Source: JAQTRU01 sp041645555 (GTDB lineage: Bacteria > Patescibacteriota > Patescibacteriia > Patescibacteriales > JAQTRU01). From it: a DNA stretch of 27,753 bases. Position numbers and translations under genes: made by a program. Of the stretch, positions 1-7,738 are shown one piece after another (the stretch's first letter is position 1; each line of letters opens with the position of its first letter). The stretch is taken from contig JBAZPX010000013.1 of NCBI GenBank assembly GCA_041645555.1, positions 1-27,753 on the forward strand, given 5' to 3'. The notes beneath the pieces are model-generated. The model was given only the letters and a program-made list of their open reading frames with translations, ran no database searches and had not been told where the DNA came from.

Positions 1-84
1 GCCGGCTAAATATTTAACCAGCAAAGTAGAAATTACCGTAAGCAATACGGAAATAAGGAAAATTAAGGGATAATTTGCGTTCAT
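1..84 (-). CDS. N-terminal start of a membrane protein (partial, runs off left edge)
   Basis: On the minus strand an ATG at 84-82 opens a frame of 28 codons without a stop up to the window edge. The peptide begins MNANYPLIFLISVLLTVIST and continues with a further hydrophobic stretch before a Lys. That is the pattern of an N-terminal membrane helix or signal anchor. The pattern recalls the first helix of MraY/WecA-type glycosyl-phosphate transferases, but 28 residues are too few to assign a family. There is no Shine-Dalgarno sequence, as for most genes here. The gene diverges from the plus-strand gene at 268, whose -35 box begins two bases beyond this start codon. Confidence 0.55.
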   Translation of the reverse strand, partial: MNANYPLIFLISVLLTVISTLLVKYLAG

Positions 85-85
85 C

Positions 86-114
86 TTGACTTTTTGTTAA
101 AAATGGTCTATACT
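86..114 (+). promoter_or_regulatory. Sigma-70-type promoter for the 268-552 gene
   Basis: TTGACT at 86-91 and TATACT at 109-114 are separated by exactly 17 bases. Transcription would start near 121 and leave a leader of about 147 bases before the ATG at 268. The match is close to consensus and stands in an otherwise AT-rich gap. It overlaps the region where the promoter of the divergent minus-strand gene must lie. Confidence 0.7.
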
Positions 115-120
115 AAAAAT

Positions 121-267
121 AAATCAATTGAATTAAAATGCTTACCAAAGGCATTTTATTATTTTTAAAAAAATAAATTTACTAAGGAAAGGGGGCAAAT
201 TCAATAAAACGATTTTAACCCTGATTCAGTTCTTTACAATCTCTAACCCGACAACAAGAGGTCCGAA
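121..267 (+). promoter_or_regulatory. Long 5' leader of the 268-552 gene with a small hairpin
   Basis: This roughly 147-base stretch carries no convincing gene. It contains an 8-bp hairpin (134-141 with 151-158, arms built on AAAATGC/GCATTTT, nine-base loop) followed by a T-rich stretch, so it could be a weak attenuator. A purine-rich AAGGAAAGGGGG run lies at 184-195 with no start codon behind it. The real ribosome-binding site is AGAGGT at 257-262, five bases before the ATG. I recognise no known riboswitch class. Confidence 0.35.
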
Positions 268-552
268 ATGCTGAGAATCGACCGTTCTATCCCACGCAGA
301 GCCTCATTCATCCTGATTATCTCGCACAAAGACAACCAGGGAACACTAAAAGATATCGGAAAAGATATGGAGGGAGTTGGCACTCCCTACGAAGTTCGCC
401 GCCTGCCTCTGGACGACGTAACCAGAACGAAAATACACAGTGGCGTGTATGATCTCATTCTGGAGCGTGGGAAAAACGGAATAATCGAAGTACATATCGA
501 CTACTATTGTTTGGTTGAAAAATTGCCGAGGGAAGAGGCCATGATGGCCTAA
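268..552 (+). CDS. Small GC-rich protein of unknown function
   Basis: This gene encodes 94 residues with no family I recognise. The protein is soluble, with no signal peptide or membrane segment, and reads like a small alpha/beta fold. It has a basic start (MLRIDRSIPRR), a hydrophobic strand (FILIIS) and a later strand (GIIEVHIDYYCLV). The start is supported by AGAGGT five bases upstream, which is unusual here because most neighbouring genes lack a Shine-Dalgarno sequence. Base composition is also unlike the surroundings: one 60-base line inside the gene counts 34 G+C, and codons such as CTG, CGC and GAC are frequent. With its own promoter and intrinsic terminator it is a self-contained monocistronic unit. 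It shares these traits with the gene at 13024. Recent transfer is a reasonable inference but is not proven. Confidence 0.7.
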   Translation: MLRIDRSIPRRASFILIISHKDNQGTLKDIGKDMEGVGTPYEVRRLPLDDVTRTKIHSGVYDLILERGKNGIIEVHIDYYCLVEKLPREEAMMA

Positions 553-575
553 AATACCACGAACTCTGAAATCAT

Positions 576-605
576 AAGGGCGCTTACCACGAGCGTCCTT
601 TTTTT
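576..605 (+). terminator. Intrinsic terminator after the 268-552 gene
   Basis: AGGGCGCT at 577-584 pairs with AGCGTCCT at 592-599 (one G-T wobble, seven-base loop) and is followed by a run of T to 605. There is no matching T-run on the other side, so it should act mainly on the plus strand. It lies between the convergent ends of this gene and the Clp-like gene. Confidence 0.8.
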
Positions 606-629
606 ATTTCAATTTTGCCTTCTTGTTTT

Positions 630-3413
630 TTACAACTGTCTCCCCTTCTCTATCTCAACTTGCGCTTCTTTATTAATTACTACTGTATCCCGCCTTACCA
701 GTTCGCCGGTTAAAATCTTATTGGCAATTTCATTTTCAATTTTATCCTGGAGCAGACGCCGCAAAGGCCGGGCTCCGAATTTCGGGTCATAACCGGCTTT
801 GGCTAATTTTATAATCCCTTCTTCTTCAGAACGCAGGCCAATCCCCTTGGTCGAAAGCATCTTACCGGTCGCATCTAACATCAATCTGGTGATACTTACC
901 ACATTATCCATAGACAAGGGTTTAAAAACCACAATGCCGTCAAACCGGTTTATAAGTTCCGGACGCATTATTTTATTAAGCTGATTATTAACCAAATCCT
1001 CTTTTATCTTCTCGATGTCCGTGCCCGCCGATACTTGGTCCTGGATAAAAACCGAACCGGCGTTGGACGTGGCGATAATGATGGAATTGGTAAAATCAAT
1101 AGTCCGCCCCTGCCCGTCAGTTATCCGGCCATCATCAAAACAAGACAAAAACAGGTTTAGGATATCGGGATGGGCCTTTTCAAATTCATCCAGCAAAACC
1201 AGAGAAAACGGCTTTTTGCGCACGGCTTCAGTCAGATAGCCCCGTGTGCCGTCAACGTCGCCAATCATTTTTTTAACACTGTCTGCTAATTGGTATTCGC
1301 TCATATCCAGCCGGATCATATAATCTTTGCTGCCAAAATAAATATCGGCCACGGTTTTCGCCAGCTCGGTCTTGCCGACTCCGGTCGGACCAAGAAATAA
1401 AAAGTTGGCAATCGGGCGCTTGCCTTCACGAAGCTGGGCCCTGGACCGGCGCAAACTGGCGGAGACGACGGCTACTGCCTCCTCTTGATTTATCATTCTC
1501 TCGTGAATTTTATCTTCCAAATTTAATAATTCCTTGCTTTCACTAACCGTAATTTTGTTAACCGGTACGCCGGTTATCTCGCTAATAGTCCCGGCCACGT
1601 CATCGGCCGTACAAAGAGAAGCCGCCGGATCGCTCGCTGCCCTACGGCCGACGCGGACAGCCGTTGCCTCTAAAATTTCTATGGCTTTGGCCGGCAGATA
1701 TTTATCATGAATATATCTGGAAGAAAGAGATACCGCCTGCTCAATCGCATTATAAGAAAAATACACTCCATATTTTCCCTCCATAAGGCTTACTTTGCTT
1801 TCCGCCATAATAATCGCCTGGTTCCCTGCCGGCTCGTCAATTTTTACCTTCACTAAAATATCGCCCAGGGCTTTGCCTTCAATGTATTTAGAATAATTTT
1901 CCGTGGTAGCGGCGGTTAAGCAAAAAAGGCTCCGGCGGTTTAAAGCATCGGCCAAGACTTCAGACAACTCTAAACTTTCTTCTCCGCCCCCGGTTATGCC
2001 CACTAAATTTTCTATATTTTCAATATAAAGGACAATATTGCCGGCTTTTCTTATTTCATCAATTATGACGAGGAGCCTTTCCTGCGCCGCCGCCGCGGTG
2101 GCTCCGCTTACTAATCGGGCTACGTCTATCTCTAAAAGCCTCTTGTCCTTTAAAAATTTAGGCACATCTTCCTCAACCATCAATTGGGCCAATCCTTCGG
2201 CAACCGTCCTTTTCCCGGCTCCCAGGGGACCGACTAAAATTACGCCGGTGCGGCCGCTGGTAAAAGCCCCGAAGATATCCTCAATCTCCTTGTCTCGGCC
2301 TACGCAAATGCCTAACCGTCCCCATTTAGCCGCCCGCGTCAAATCATGGGAAAAATGGTTTAAAACCGGCGTGGCGACCGCCGTATAGGCCCGGTCCATG
2401 GTGCCGGCCGGCTTAAAGCGAGCCGATCTTTTATAGCCTTTGTAATTGTCTATAAGCCTCTCGTTCACCCTAAACCATTCTACGATATTTTTAATCTTAT
2501 CCTCGTCTACTTCCAAATCATATAAAATCTCGGCTAAATTTTTGTCGTGGCGCAGGCAGGGCAAAATCAGGTTTAAGGCCTTTACTCTTCTTTGCCCAAG
2601 ATTATAAGCCTGCCCGTAAGCTTCAATCAAAATTTCTTTTACTTCCTCGCTGATTCTTAAATCATTTCCCCCTTCGGCCAGGACCGATTGTCCTAATAAT
2701 TGGTTCTTGATTTTTGTTATCAATTTACTCCCGTCCACATTCAAACGGACAAAAAGGGAAATTATCTCCTTGTCCCGCAGCAAAGAAAAAAATAAATGCA
2801 GGGGCGTAAGCTCGTTATGCCCGGCTTTAGCCGCTAACGAAAAAGCTTCCTCTATAACTTTTATCTCCTCCGGGCTCCCGGCCCGGGAAACGTCAACTTT
2901 GCCGGAAAATCTTTTTAATTCCTCCCAGTTATCGGGTGATTTTACCTGACCCTTTCCCCCGGCCGGACGGAATTTTTTTATTTTTTCCTGATTAGCTTCT
3001 TCTTCGCTTAAACGGTAAATAATAAACATATCAGCCAAAACGCTAATCCAGAAAACCAAAATCAGCCAATGTTTTACCCGCCAGAAGCTGAAGAGTTCTA
3101 AATAATCCCCCGCCCCTGAACCAACCGGCCCTCCGGCAGACGATGACCAAACCCAAAAGGCCAAAGCGGCCAAGCCGGCTAAACTTATTATATAGGTAAT
3201 GGAATTTATAAATAAATCAGCGCTTTTTTTAAAATGCCTCAAATTTATTATTGCCTTGCTTAAGCTTAAGCCCCAATACAAAAACTTCCCGTTTAAAAAA
3301 CTGCCCACGCCTATGCCGGCGCAAGCCGGGCATCTTGAGCCAGGTTTCTTCTCGCCTGTTCCTCCACAAGCCGGGCAGACAATAAATTGCATTTTCGAAT
3401 ATTTATCCTCCAT
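630..3413 (-). CDS. Membrane-anchored Clp-like AAA+ ATPase with N-terminal zinc ribbon
   Basis: This is a 927-residue relative of ClpB/ClpC, hexameric unfoldases that thread proteins through a central pore. The order is a zinc-ribbon-like CPACGGTG...CPACAGIG block (residues 13-35), two membrane segments (about 73-92 and 114-134), a Clp N-domain (about 180-315) and two AAA+ modules. D2 looks intact: Walker A GPTGVGKT at 675-682, LVLLDEFEKA around 738-747, arginine finger region NRFD near 822, and sensor-2 GARPLRR at 880-886. D1 looks crippled: Walker A reads GPLGAGKRT (Arg where Thr/Ser follows the Lys) and Walker B ends in EN instead of DE. I see no clear ClpP-binding tripeptide loop. The ribbon and anchor suggest work at the membrane. 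It lies four bases downstream of the small membrane protein at 3418, so the two are probably co-transcribed. Confidence 0.9.
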   Translation of the reverse strand: MEDKYSKMQFIVCPACGGTGEKKPGSRCPACAGIGVGSFLNGKFLYWGLSLSKAIINLRHFKKSADLFINSITYIISLAGLAALAFWVWSSSAGGPVGSGAGDYLELFSFWRVKHWLILVFWISVLADMFIIYRLSEEEANQEKIKKFRPAGGKGQVKSPDNWEELKRFSGKVDVSRAGSPEEIKVIEEAFSLAAKAGHNELTPLHLFFSLLRDKEIISLFVRLNVDGSKLITKIKNQLLGQSVLAEGGNDLRISEEVKEILIEAYGQAYNLGQRRVKALNLILPCLRHDKNLAEILYDLEVDEDKIKNIVEWFRVNERLIDNYKGYKRSARFKPAGTMDRAYTAVATPVLNHFSHDLTRAAKWGRLGICVGRDKEIEDIFGAFTSGRTGVILVGPLGAGKRTVAEGLAQLMVEEDVPKFLKDKRLLEIDVARLVSGATAAAAQERLLVIIDEIRKAGNIVLYIENIENLVGITGGGEESLELSEVLADALNRRSLFCLTAATTENYSKYIEGKALGDILVKVKIDEPAGNQAIIMAESKVSLMEGKYGVYFSYNAIEQAVSLSSRYIHDKYLPAKAIEILEATAVRVGRRAASDPAASLCTADDVAGTISEITGVPVNKITVSESKELLNLEDKIHERMINQEEAVAVVSASLRRSRAQLREGKRPIANFLFLGPTGVGKTELAKTVADIYFGSKDYMIRLDMSEYQLADSVKKMIGDVDGTRGYLTEAVRKKPFSLVLLDEFEKAHPDILNLFLSCFDDGRITDGQGRTIDFTNSIIIATSNAGSVFIQDQVSAGTDIEKIKEDLVNNQLNKIMRPELINRFDGIVVFKPLSMDNVVSITRLMLDATGKMLSTKGIGLRSEEEGIIKLAKAGYDPKFGARPLRRLLQDKIENEIANKILTGELVRRDTVVINKEAQVEIEKGRQL

Positions 3414-3417
3414 TGTT

Positions 3418-3786
3418 TTATAGGGCTAATTGAAAAATTATTTCATAAACCGCCAATATCGGCAGCAGTAGCCAAAGACATAAGGCAATTAGCGCCAGGG
3501 CCAGCCAAAACAACATAAAAATCCCGCGGACGATTATCTGGAATAACCTGACAAAAAAACTTATTAAAATGCCGGCCCAGTCATATTGGGAATACATCGG
3601 CCGAAAAATATTTTTCATCCAAACAAAAAGCGCCAAAGACCTTTCTTTGTTAACTAAAAAATTTTTCAGTCTAACGGCTAATTGCTTTAGGCCACGGCTA
3701 TACCACCAGGCAGGGAAATAAACTATATCTCTTAGCAAATCCAAAGCAATCTTTCCTCCGTATAACCCGATATTATTACTTATCAT
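3418..3786 (-). CDS. Small membrane protein of unknown function upstream of the Clp-like gene
   Basis: This gene encodes 122 residues and belongs to no family I can name. The N-terminal half is amphipathic and rich in aromatic residues (IVYFPAWWYSRGL, residues 21-33). The C-terminal half (about 70-120) is strongly hydrophobic and likely forms two membrane helices. It ends four bases before the start of the membrane-anchored Clp-like ATPase. The two probably form an operon, and this protein could be its membrane partner, which is an inference from position only. No Shine-Dalgarno sequence precedes the ATG at 3786. Confidence 0.75.
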   Translation of the reverse strand: MISNNIGLYGGKIALDLLRDIVYFPAWWYSRGLKQLAVRLKNFLVNKERSLALFVWMKNIFRPMYSQYDWAGILISFFVRLFQIIVRGIFMLFWLALALIALCLWLLLPILAVYEIIFQLAL

Positions 3787-3801
3787 AATTTTAATATAGT
3801 A

Positions 3802-3891
3802 GGATAATTGGGATTCTTATGATTCTTGCGATTCTTGTGATATATAATTATTTTCCCAATAATCCTAAAATTCCTAAGAATCTTAAGAATC
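3802..3891. repeat. Two interleaved inverted repeats in the gap before rpmA
   Basis: GGATAATTGGG (3802-3812) is matched by CCCAATAATCC (3855-3865), 10 of 11 positions. GATTCTTATGATTCTT (3812-3827) is matched by AAGAATCTTAAGAATC (3876-3891), 15 of 16. The arms lie in the order 1-2-1'-2', so both stems together would make a pseudoknot and not a nested hairpin. A third GATTCTT copy follows the second arm. The region holds no open reading frame of note. Confidence 0.6.
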
Positions 3892-3937
3892 TCATTTAAT
3901 TTTATTATACCATATTTAACTAAAATCTAACAACAAC

Positions 3938-3966
3938 TTGACACAACTCTAACCTTTTGCTATATT
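3938..3966 (+). promoter_or_regulatory. Sigma-70-type promoter of rpmA
   Basis: TTGACA at 3938-3943 and TATATT at 3961-3966 are separated by exactly 17 bases. The predicted transcription start near 3973 falls at the beginning of the TAACAAAA repeat tract, so the tract is transcribed as leader. Confidence 0.75.
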
Positions 3967-3970
3967 TAAA

Positions 3971-4002
3971 TAACAAAATAACAAAATAACAAAATAACAA
4001 AA
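3971..4002 (+). repeat. Four perfect tandem copies of TAACAAAA in the rpmA leader
   Basis: The 8-base unit TAACAAAA occurs four times without error (3971-4002) and then degrades into TAATATAG. It starts almost at the predicted transcription start. Short tandem tracts like this change copy number by replication slippage. Confidence 0.9.
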
Positions 4003-4055
4003 TAATATAGGGGGGCTATTCATTTTTTTTATATTATTTTATTATTTTATTTTTA
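3986..4055 (+). promoter_or_regulatory. AU-rich leader hairpin of rpmA with a G-run in its loop
   Basis: Bases 3999-4009 pair perfectly with 4030-4040 (11 bp, all A-T). The stem extends outward with C-A mismatches through 3991-3997 with 4042-4048. The 20-base loop begins with GGGGGG at 4010-4015, the only strong purine run upstream of rpmA, about 45 bases before its ATG. The stem ends a few bases before the start codon. Folding would bring the G-run much closer to the ATG in space, so a structured or standby ribosome-binding site is possible. This fold is drawn by eye. Confidence 0.4.
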
Positions 4056-4060
4056 AGCAT

Positions 4061-4342
4061 ATGGCACACAAGAAAGCCGGCGGTTCTACTACTCTTGGCC
4101 GCGATTCAATCGGCAAAAGATTAGGCGTAAAATTAACAGACGGGCAATTCGCCAAGGCCGGAGCGATTATAATCAGGCAAAGAGGCACAAAATATCATCC
4201 GGGCAAAAACGTGAAAAGAGGCAATGACGACACTTTATTCGCCACGATGGCCGGCATCGTTAAGTTCACCACCAAAAAATTAAAAAAATTCAATAATCAA
4301 TTTAAAGATTCTAAGATTGTAAGCGTTCTGGCACAAAAATAA
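4061..4342 (+). CDS. rpmA: 50S ribosomal protein L27
   Basis: This gene encodes 93 residues, a normal length for bL27. L27 reaches into the ribosomal peptidyl-transferase centre through its flexible N-terminus. The sequence shows the family start MAHKKAGGSTTLGRDSIGKRLGVK and the central block IIIRQRGTKYHPGKNVKRGNDDTLFA-like region typical of the family. There is no N-terminal cleavage extension of the Firmicutes type. It stands alone, without rplU (L21) upstream, which is the usual partner. It has its own promoter, a repeat-containing leader and a strong terminator. No Shine-Dalgarno sequence sits at normal distance; the only candidate is a G-run 45 bases upstream. Confidence 0.97.
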   Translation: MAHKKAGGSTTLGRDSIGKRLGVKLTDGQFAKAGAIIIRQRGTKYHPGKNVKRGNDDTLFATMAGIVKFTTKKLKKFNNQFKDSKIVSVLAQK

Positions 4343-4370
4343 CTTTGCCGAAATTTACAATAACAAAAAA

Positions 4371-4400
4371 ACGTCCCGCAATTCTGCGGGACGTTTTTTT
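4371..4400. terminator. Bidirectional intrinsic terminator between rpmA and pyrG
   Basis: ACGTCCCGCA (4371-4380) pairs perfectly with TGCGGGACGT (4385-4394) around a four-base loop. It is followed by T's at 4394-4400 and preceded by an A-run at 4364-4370. It therefore can end both rpmA on the plus strand and pyrG on the minus strand, which converge here. Confidence 0.92.
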
Positions 4401-4401
4401 G

Positions 4402-6129
4402 TTATTTTGCTTTCTCTTTCATTTTCAGGCAAACCCTAACAAACTCAACAAACAACGGATGCGGGTCAAGAGGCCGGGAAATATATTCAGGATGAAATTG
4501 AGTGCCGATAAAAAACGGATGGTCGGCAATTTCAATCGCTTCCACGATTTTTCCGTCCGGTGAAGTACCGGCAATTATCAACCCCTTCTTCTCAAAAATT
4601 TTTCTATATTCGTTATTAAATTCGTATCTGTGCCTATGCCTTTCCGAGACGACTCTCTTATTTCCTATTTTTTTCTCATAAGCGGCCGCCAGATGAGTGC
4701 CTTTTATGATTTTACAAGGCCAGCCGCCAAGACGGATTGTGCCGCCATAGCCCTTTTTAGCTATTAGCTCGGCCTGCCCCGGCATAATATGAATAACCGG
4801 ATAGGGAGTTTTTGGGTCAACCTCGGCGGAATTTGCCTTATTTAAACCGCAGGCATTGCGGGCAAACTCAATTACCGCCATCTGCATGCCATAGCAAAGG
4901 CCGAAGTAAGGGACTTTATTTTCCCGACAATATTTTATGGTTTTAATTTTACCTTCGGCGCCGCGGGAACCCCAGCCCTGCGGCACGATTATGCCGTCAA
5001 GGCCCTTCAGGATTTTTACGCCCTCTGTCTCAACTTCTTCGGCATTAACCCAATGCAAAATAGGTTTGCATCTATTAGCCCCTCCGGCATGCTTCACGGC
5101 CTCAATGACCGAAATATAAGAATCGGAAAGGCAAAAATCTCCGGTAGAAAAATACTTGCCGACAATGCCAATATTAATCTCTTTTGTGGCATTCTTTATA
5201 TTCTTAACCATTTTCCGCCAATCTATTAAATCCTTTTTTTTATTCTCCAGGCCGAACTTTTCCAAAATCCTGTCCCCCAGCTTATCTTTTTCAAAATTTA
5301 TCGGCACATCATAAATTGATTCAATGTCAGGCGCGGAAATAACGTCCTCCTGCTGGATATTGCAAAAAATTCCTATTTTCCGGCGGCGGGGCAGATCAAG
5401 GCCGACGCGCGAGCGCGCCACGATAAAATCTGGCTGGATGCCGGCTGAATTTAAAGCGCGGACGGCATGCTGGGTCGGCTTAGTTTTCATTTCCCCGATC
5501 AAGGAAGGTATGGGCAAATACGACACCATAATAAATAAAACATCCTTCGGCTGGGCCAAATGCATCATTCTCGCCGCTTCCAGGAACAATAAATTTTCAT
5601 ATTCTCCCACTGTGCCGCCAATTTCTATAATCATTATTCCGGCTTTGGTTTTGCGGACAGCCGCCTTAATGCGCGAAATCACTTCATTAGGTATATCGGG
5701 CACAACCTGGACGCATCGGCCTCCATATTCAAGGTTCCTTTCGCGCGCTATTACGGTTGAATAGACCCGACCGGTAGTCATATAGCTTTCCCGGCCTATG
5801 TTCTTACCTAAAAACCTTTCATAGTTGCCGATATCCTGGTCGGTTTCGTCTCCGTCTTCGGTAACAAAAACTTCGCCGTGCTCGATCGGATTCATAGTGC
5901 CGGCGTCAATATTGATATAAGGATCAATTTTTACGGCGCTTACTTCATAGCCCTTAGATTGCAAAATCCGGCCGATTGAAGCGCAGGTGATCCCCTTCCC
6001 AACCCCGGACATAACTCCGCCAACGACAAAAATATATTTTGTGCCTATCTTTTTAGACTTTCCCTTGCCTCGCCGTAGTCCTGTCGCTCGTGAGCGACGG
6101 GACGAAGGCAGATTTTTCTTCTTGGCCAT
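4402..6129 (-). CDS. pyrG: CTP synthase
   Basis: CTP synthase converts UTP to CTP with ATP and glutamine. The synthase domain begins YIFVVGGVMSGVGKGI and keeps the KIDPYINIDAGTMNP and KTKPTQHAVR blocks. The C-terminal glutaminase domain has its nucleophile Cys in FGLCYGMQ (residue 412 of 575) and the HRHRYEFN and IGTQFHPEY blocks. The usual PGGFG oxyanion-hole motif reads PQGWG. I place the start at ATG 6129 (MAKKK). A frame extension to 6192 exists, but it overlaps the upstream gene and adds residues unlike the family. Even so, the protein has about 28 extra basic residues before the catalytic domain. Part of these (residues 8-21) is encoded by a palindromic repeat at 6078-6103. The gene follows the DUF1846 gene after 20 bases, and a bidirectional terminator ends it. 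Confidence 0.96.
   Translation of the reverse strand: MAKKKNLPSSRRSRATGLRRGKGKSKKIGTKYIFVVGGVMSGVGKGITCASIGRILQSKGYEVSAVKIDPYINIDAGTMNPIEHGEVFVTEDGDETDQDIGNYERFLGKNIGRESYMTTGRVYSTVIARERNLEYGGRCVQVVPDIPNEVISRIKAAVRKTKAGIMIIEIGGTVGEYENLLFLEAARMMHLAQPKDVLFIMVSYLPIPSLIGEMKTKPTQHAVRALNSAGIQPDFIVARSRVGLDLPRRRKIGIFCNIQQEDVISAPDIESIYDVPINFEKDKLGDRILEKFGLENKKKDLIDWRKMVKNIKNATKEINIGIVGKYFSTGDFCLSDSYISVIEAVKHAGGANRCKPILHWVNAEEVETEGVKILKGLDGIIVPQGWGSRGAEGKIKTIKYCRENKVPYFGLCYGMQMAVIEFARNACGLNKANSAEVDPKTPYPVIHIMPGQAELIAKKGYGGTIRLGGWPCKIIKGTHLAAAYEKKIGNKRVVSERHRHRYEFNNEYRKIFEKKGLIIAGTSPDGKIVEAIEIADHPFFIGTQFHPEYISRPLDPHPLFVEFVRVCLKMKEKAK
6078..6103. repeat. Palindromic element inside the 5' end of pyrG
   Basis: GTCCTGTCGCTC (6078-6089) and GAGCGACGGGAC (6092-6103) are inverted repeats (11 of 12) with a two-base loop. 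On the minus strand the element is read in frame as part of SSRRSRATGLRRG in the N-terminal extension of CTP synthase. It is GC-rich compared with its flanks. Confidence 0.75.
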
Positions 6130-6149
6130 AAAATTAAATTCTAAAAAAA

Positions 6150-7703
6150 TTAAACTATGAACAGATTGCGGGAGGAAAAATGAGGATCGCAAGTCAGATT
6201 TATCCCTATTTTTTTCAAAGCCACCTCATCACCCGGCGTCGGCATATGGGTCATGTGCATTTCGCAGCCCCTTAACTCCCTTAGGTTGTTTAAAACTAAT
6301 TTCATTTTTGAATTAGTTTGGGAAAAAATAATTAAAGCCATCAGCACCTCATTAAGGTCCAAGCTGCGGGAATCTGAATTTAAAACCGCTTTTTTCGATA
6401 AAGAAATATTTTTTAAAAAATTAGCTGGCAGCAAAGGAGTATTTTCGGAAATGCCGCCCAACACTTTGAGGGCCTCTATGATTAAAGCGGAGGAGGCATG
6501 CATTAATTCTGAATTTAAAGCCGTAATTATTTTCCCATTCTTTAGTTCAATCGCCGCCCCGCAGGAAATGCCCTTATAGCCTATGCCCTTGGCAAAAGCT
6601 TCCTGGCCTACCTTTCTGGCCGGTTCCACTACTTTTCTCTCATTAATTTTTATATTATTTTCTTCCAATAATTTTTCCACCCTTTCCACGGTTTCTTTTC
6701 TTTCTGACCCGCAAACATATTCGCAATTATAACGAAAATAACGCCTGATTAATTCCTGCCGGCTGGCCTGCCTAACCGCTTTATCGTTAATAATGGCAAA
6801 CCCGGCCCGGTTGACTCCCATATCAGTCGGCGACTGGTAAGGCAGCTTCTTGCCGTCGCCAACGATTTTTTCCAGCAACTTTCTCAAAATGGGAAAATTC
6901 TCCACATCTCGATTATAATTAATAGCCGTTTTCCCATAAGCTTTAAGATGGAAAGGATCAATAACATTATAATCGCCGATGTCGGCCGTCGCCGCTTCAT
7001 AAGCCACATTTACCATATGTCCCAAGGGCAAATTCCAAATAGGAAAAGTTTCAAATTTAGCATAACCGGATTTTTTCCCCTTTTTATGGTCATGATAAAG
7101 CTGGGATAAACAAGTCGCCATTTTGCCGCTATTCGGCCCCGGTCCGTTAACCACAACTATCGGCCGTTTGGTCGGGATATAGCAATTTTTGCCAAAACCA
7201 TTTTTGCTCACCACGTAATCAACGTTAACAGGATAATTCTTTATTTCTTTATGGGTGTAAATTTTTATTTTTCTCTTTTCTAATTTATTTTTAAACTTTA
7301 CGACCGCCGGTTCTCCTTTAAAACGCGTAATTAAAACCGTCACTTTATCCAGTCCCCATTTTTTTAAGTCGTCAATCAGTTTCAGGGTGGCAAAGTCGTA
7401 AGTTATGGCAAAGTCGCCCCGCACTTTGCCCCGGACAATATCATCAGCGTAAATACATAAAATAATTTCAACTTTATCTTTTAATCTTTGCAATAATTTC
7501 AATTTGACATCGCTGTCATACCCCGGTAAGATCCGGGCGGCATGATAATCATAACCTAATTTACCGCCAAATTCCAAATATAATTTATTATTAAATTGCC
7601 CGACTCTCTCTAAAATCGCTTTTGTCTGCTCGGCTAAATATTTTTCATTATCAAAACCAATGCTTCCCTGACTCCGGCTAATTGTTTTTCTTCTAACGAC
7701 CAT
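6150..7703 (-). CDS. UPF0371 / DUF1846 family protein
   Basis: This 517-residue protein belongs to the DUF1846 (UPF0371) family, whose biochemical role is not settled. Diagnostic blocks are GFDNEKYLAEQ near the start, EFGGKLGYDYHAARILPGYDSD (about residues 44-65), the glycine-rich VVNGPGPNSGKMATCLSQLYH block (about 185-205), and PTDMGVNRAGF. The length is slightly above the usual 490-500 residues because of a basic N-terminus (MVVRRKTISRS). It is followed after 20 bases by pyrG on the same strand, so co-transcription is likely. The 181-base gap upstream contains a long inverted repeat and no clear promoter. Confidence 0.9.
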   Translation of the reverse strand: MVVRRKTISRSQGSIGFDNEKYLAEQTKAILERVGQFNNKLYLEFGGKLGYDYHAARILPGYDSDVKLKLLQRLKDKVEIILCIYADDIVRGKVRGDFAITYDFATLKLIDDLKKWGLDKVTVLITRFKGEPAVVKFKNKLEKRKIKIYTHKEIKNYPVNVDYVVSKNGFGKNCYIPTKRPIVVVNGPGPNSGKMATCLSQLYHDHKKGKKSGYAKFETFPIWNLPLGHMVNVAYEAATADIGDYNVIDPFHLKAYGKTAINYNRDVENFPILRKLLEKIVGDGKKLPYQSPTDMGVNRAGFAIINDKAVRQASRQELIRRYFRYNCEYVCGSERKETVERVEKLLEENNIKINERKVVEPARKVGQEAFAKGIGYKGISCGAAIELKNGKIITALNSELMHASSALIIEALKVLGGISENTPLLPANFLKNISLSKKAVLNSDSRSLDLNEVLMALIIFSQTNSKMKLVLNNLRELRGCEMHMTHMPTPGDEVALKKIGINLTCDPHFSSRNLFIV

Positions 7704-7738
7704 ACAATAATTTAAATCTTCAAAAACGTTTTTACTCC

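Noticed and set aside
138..176. Twelve-codon upstream reading frame (ATG CTT ACC ...) in the leader of the 268 gene.
   Set aside because: It has no ribosome-binding site and its codons simply follow the hairpin and A/T-rich sequence; chance is the simplest explanation.
3971..4002. TAACAAAA repeats as a possible CRISPR or iteron array.
   Set aside because: Eight-base units without spacers, no cas genes, no replication gene nearby; it is a simple tandem repeat.
4402..6192. Longer start of pyrG at 6192.
   Set aside because: It overlaps the end of the DUF1846 gene by about 40 bases and adds a hydrophobic peptide unlike CTP synthase; ATG 6129 is the better start.
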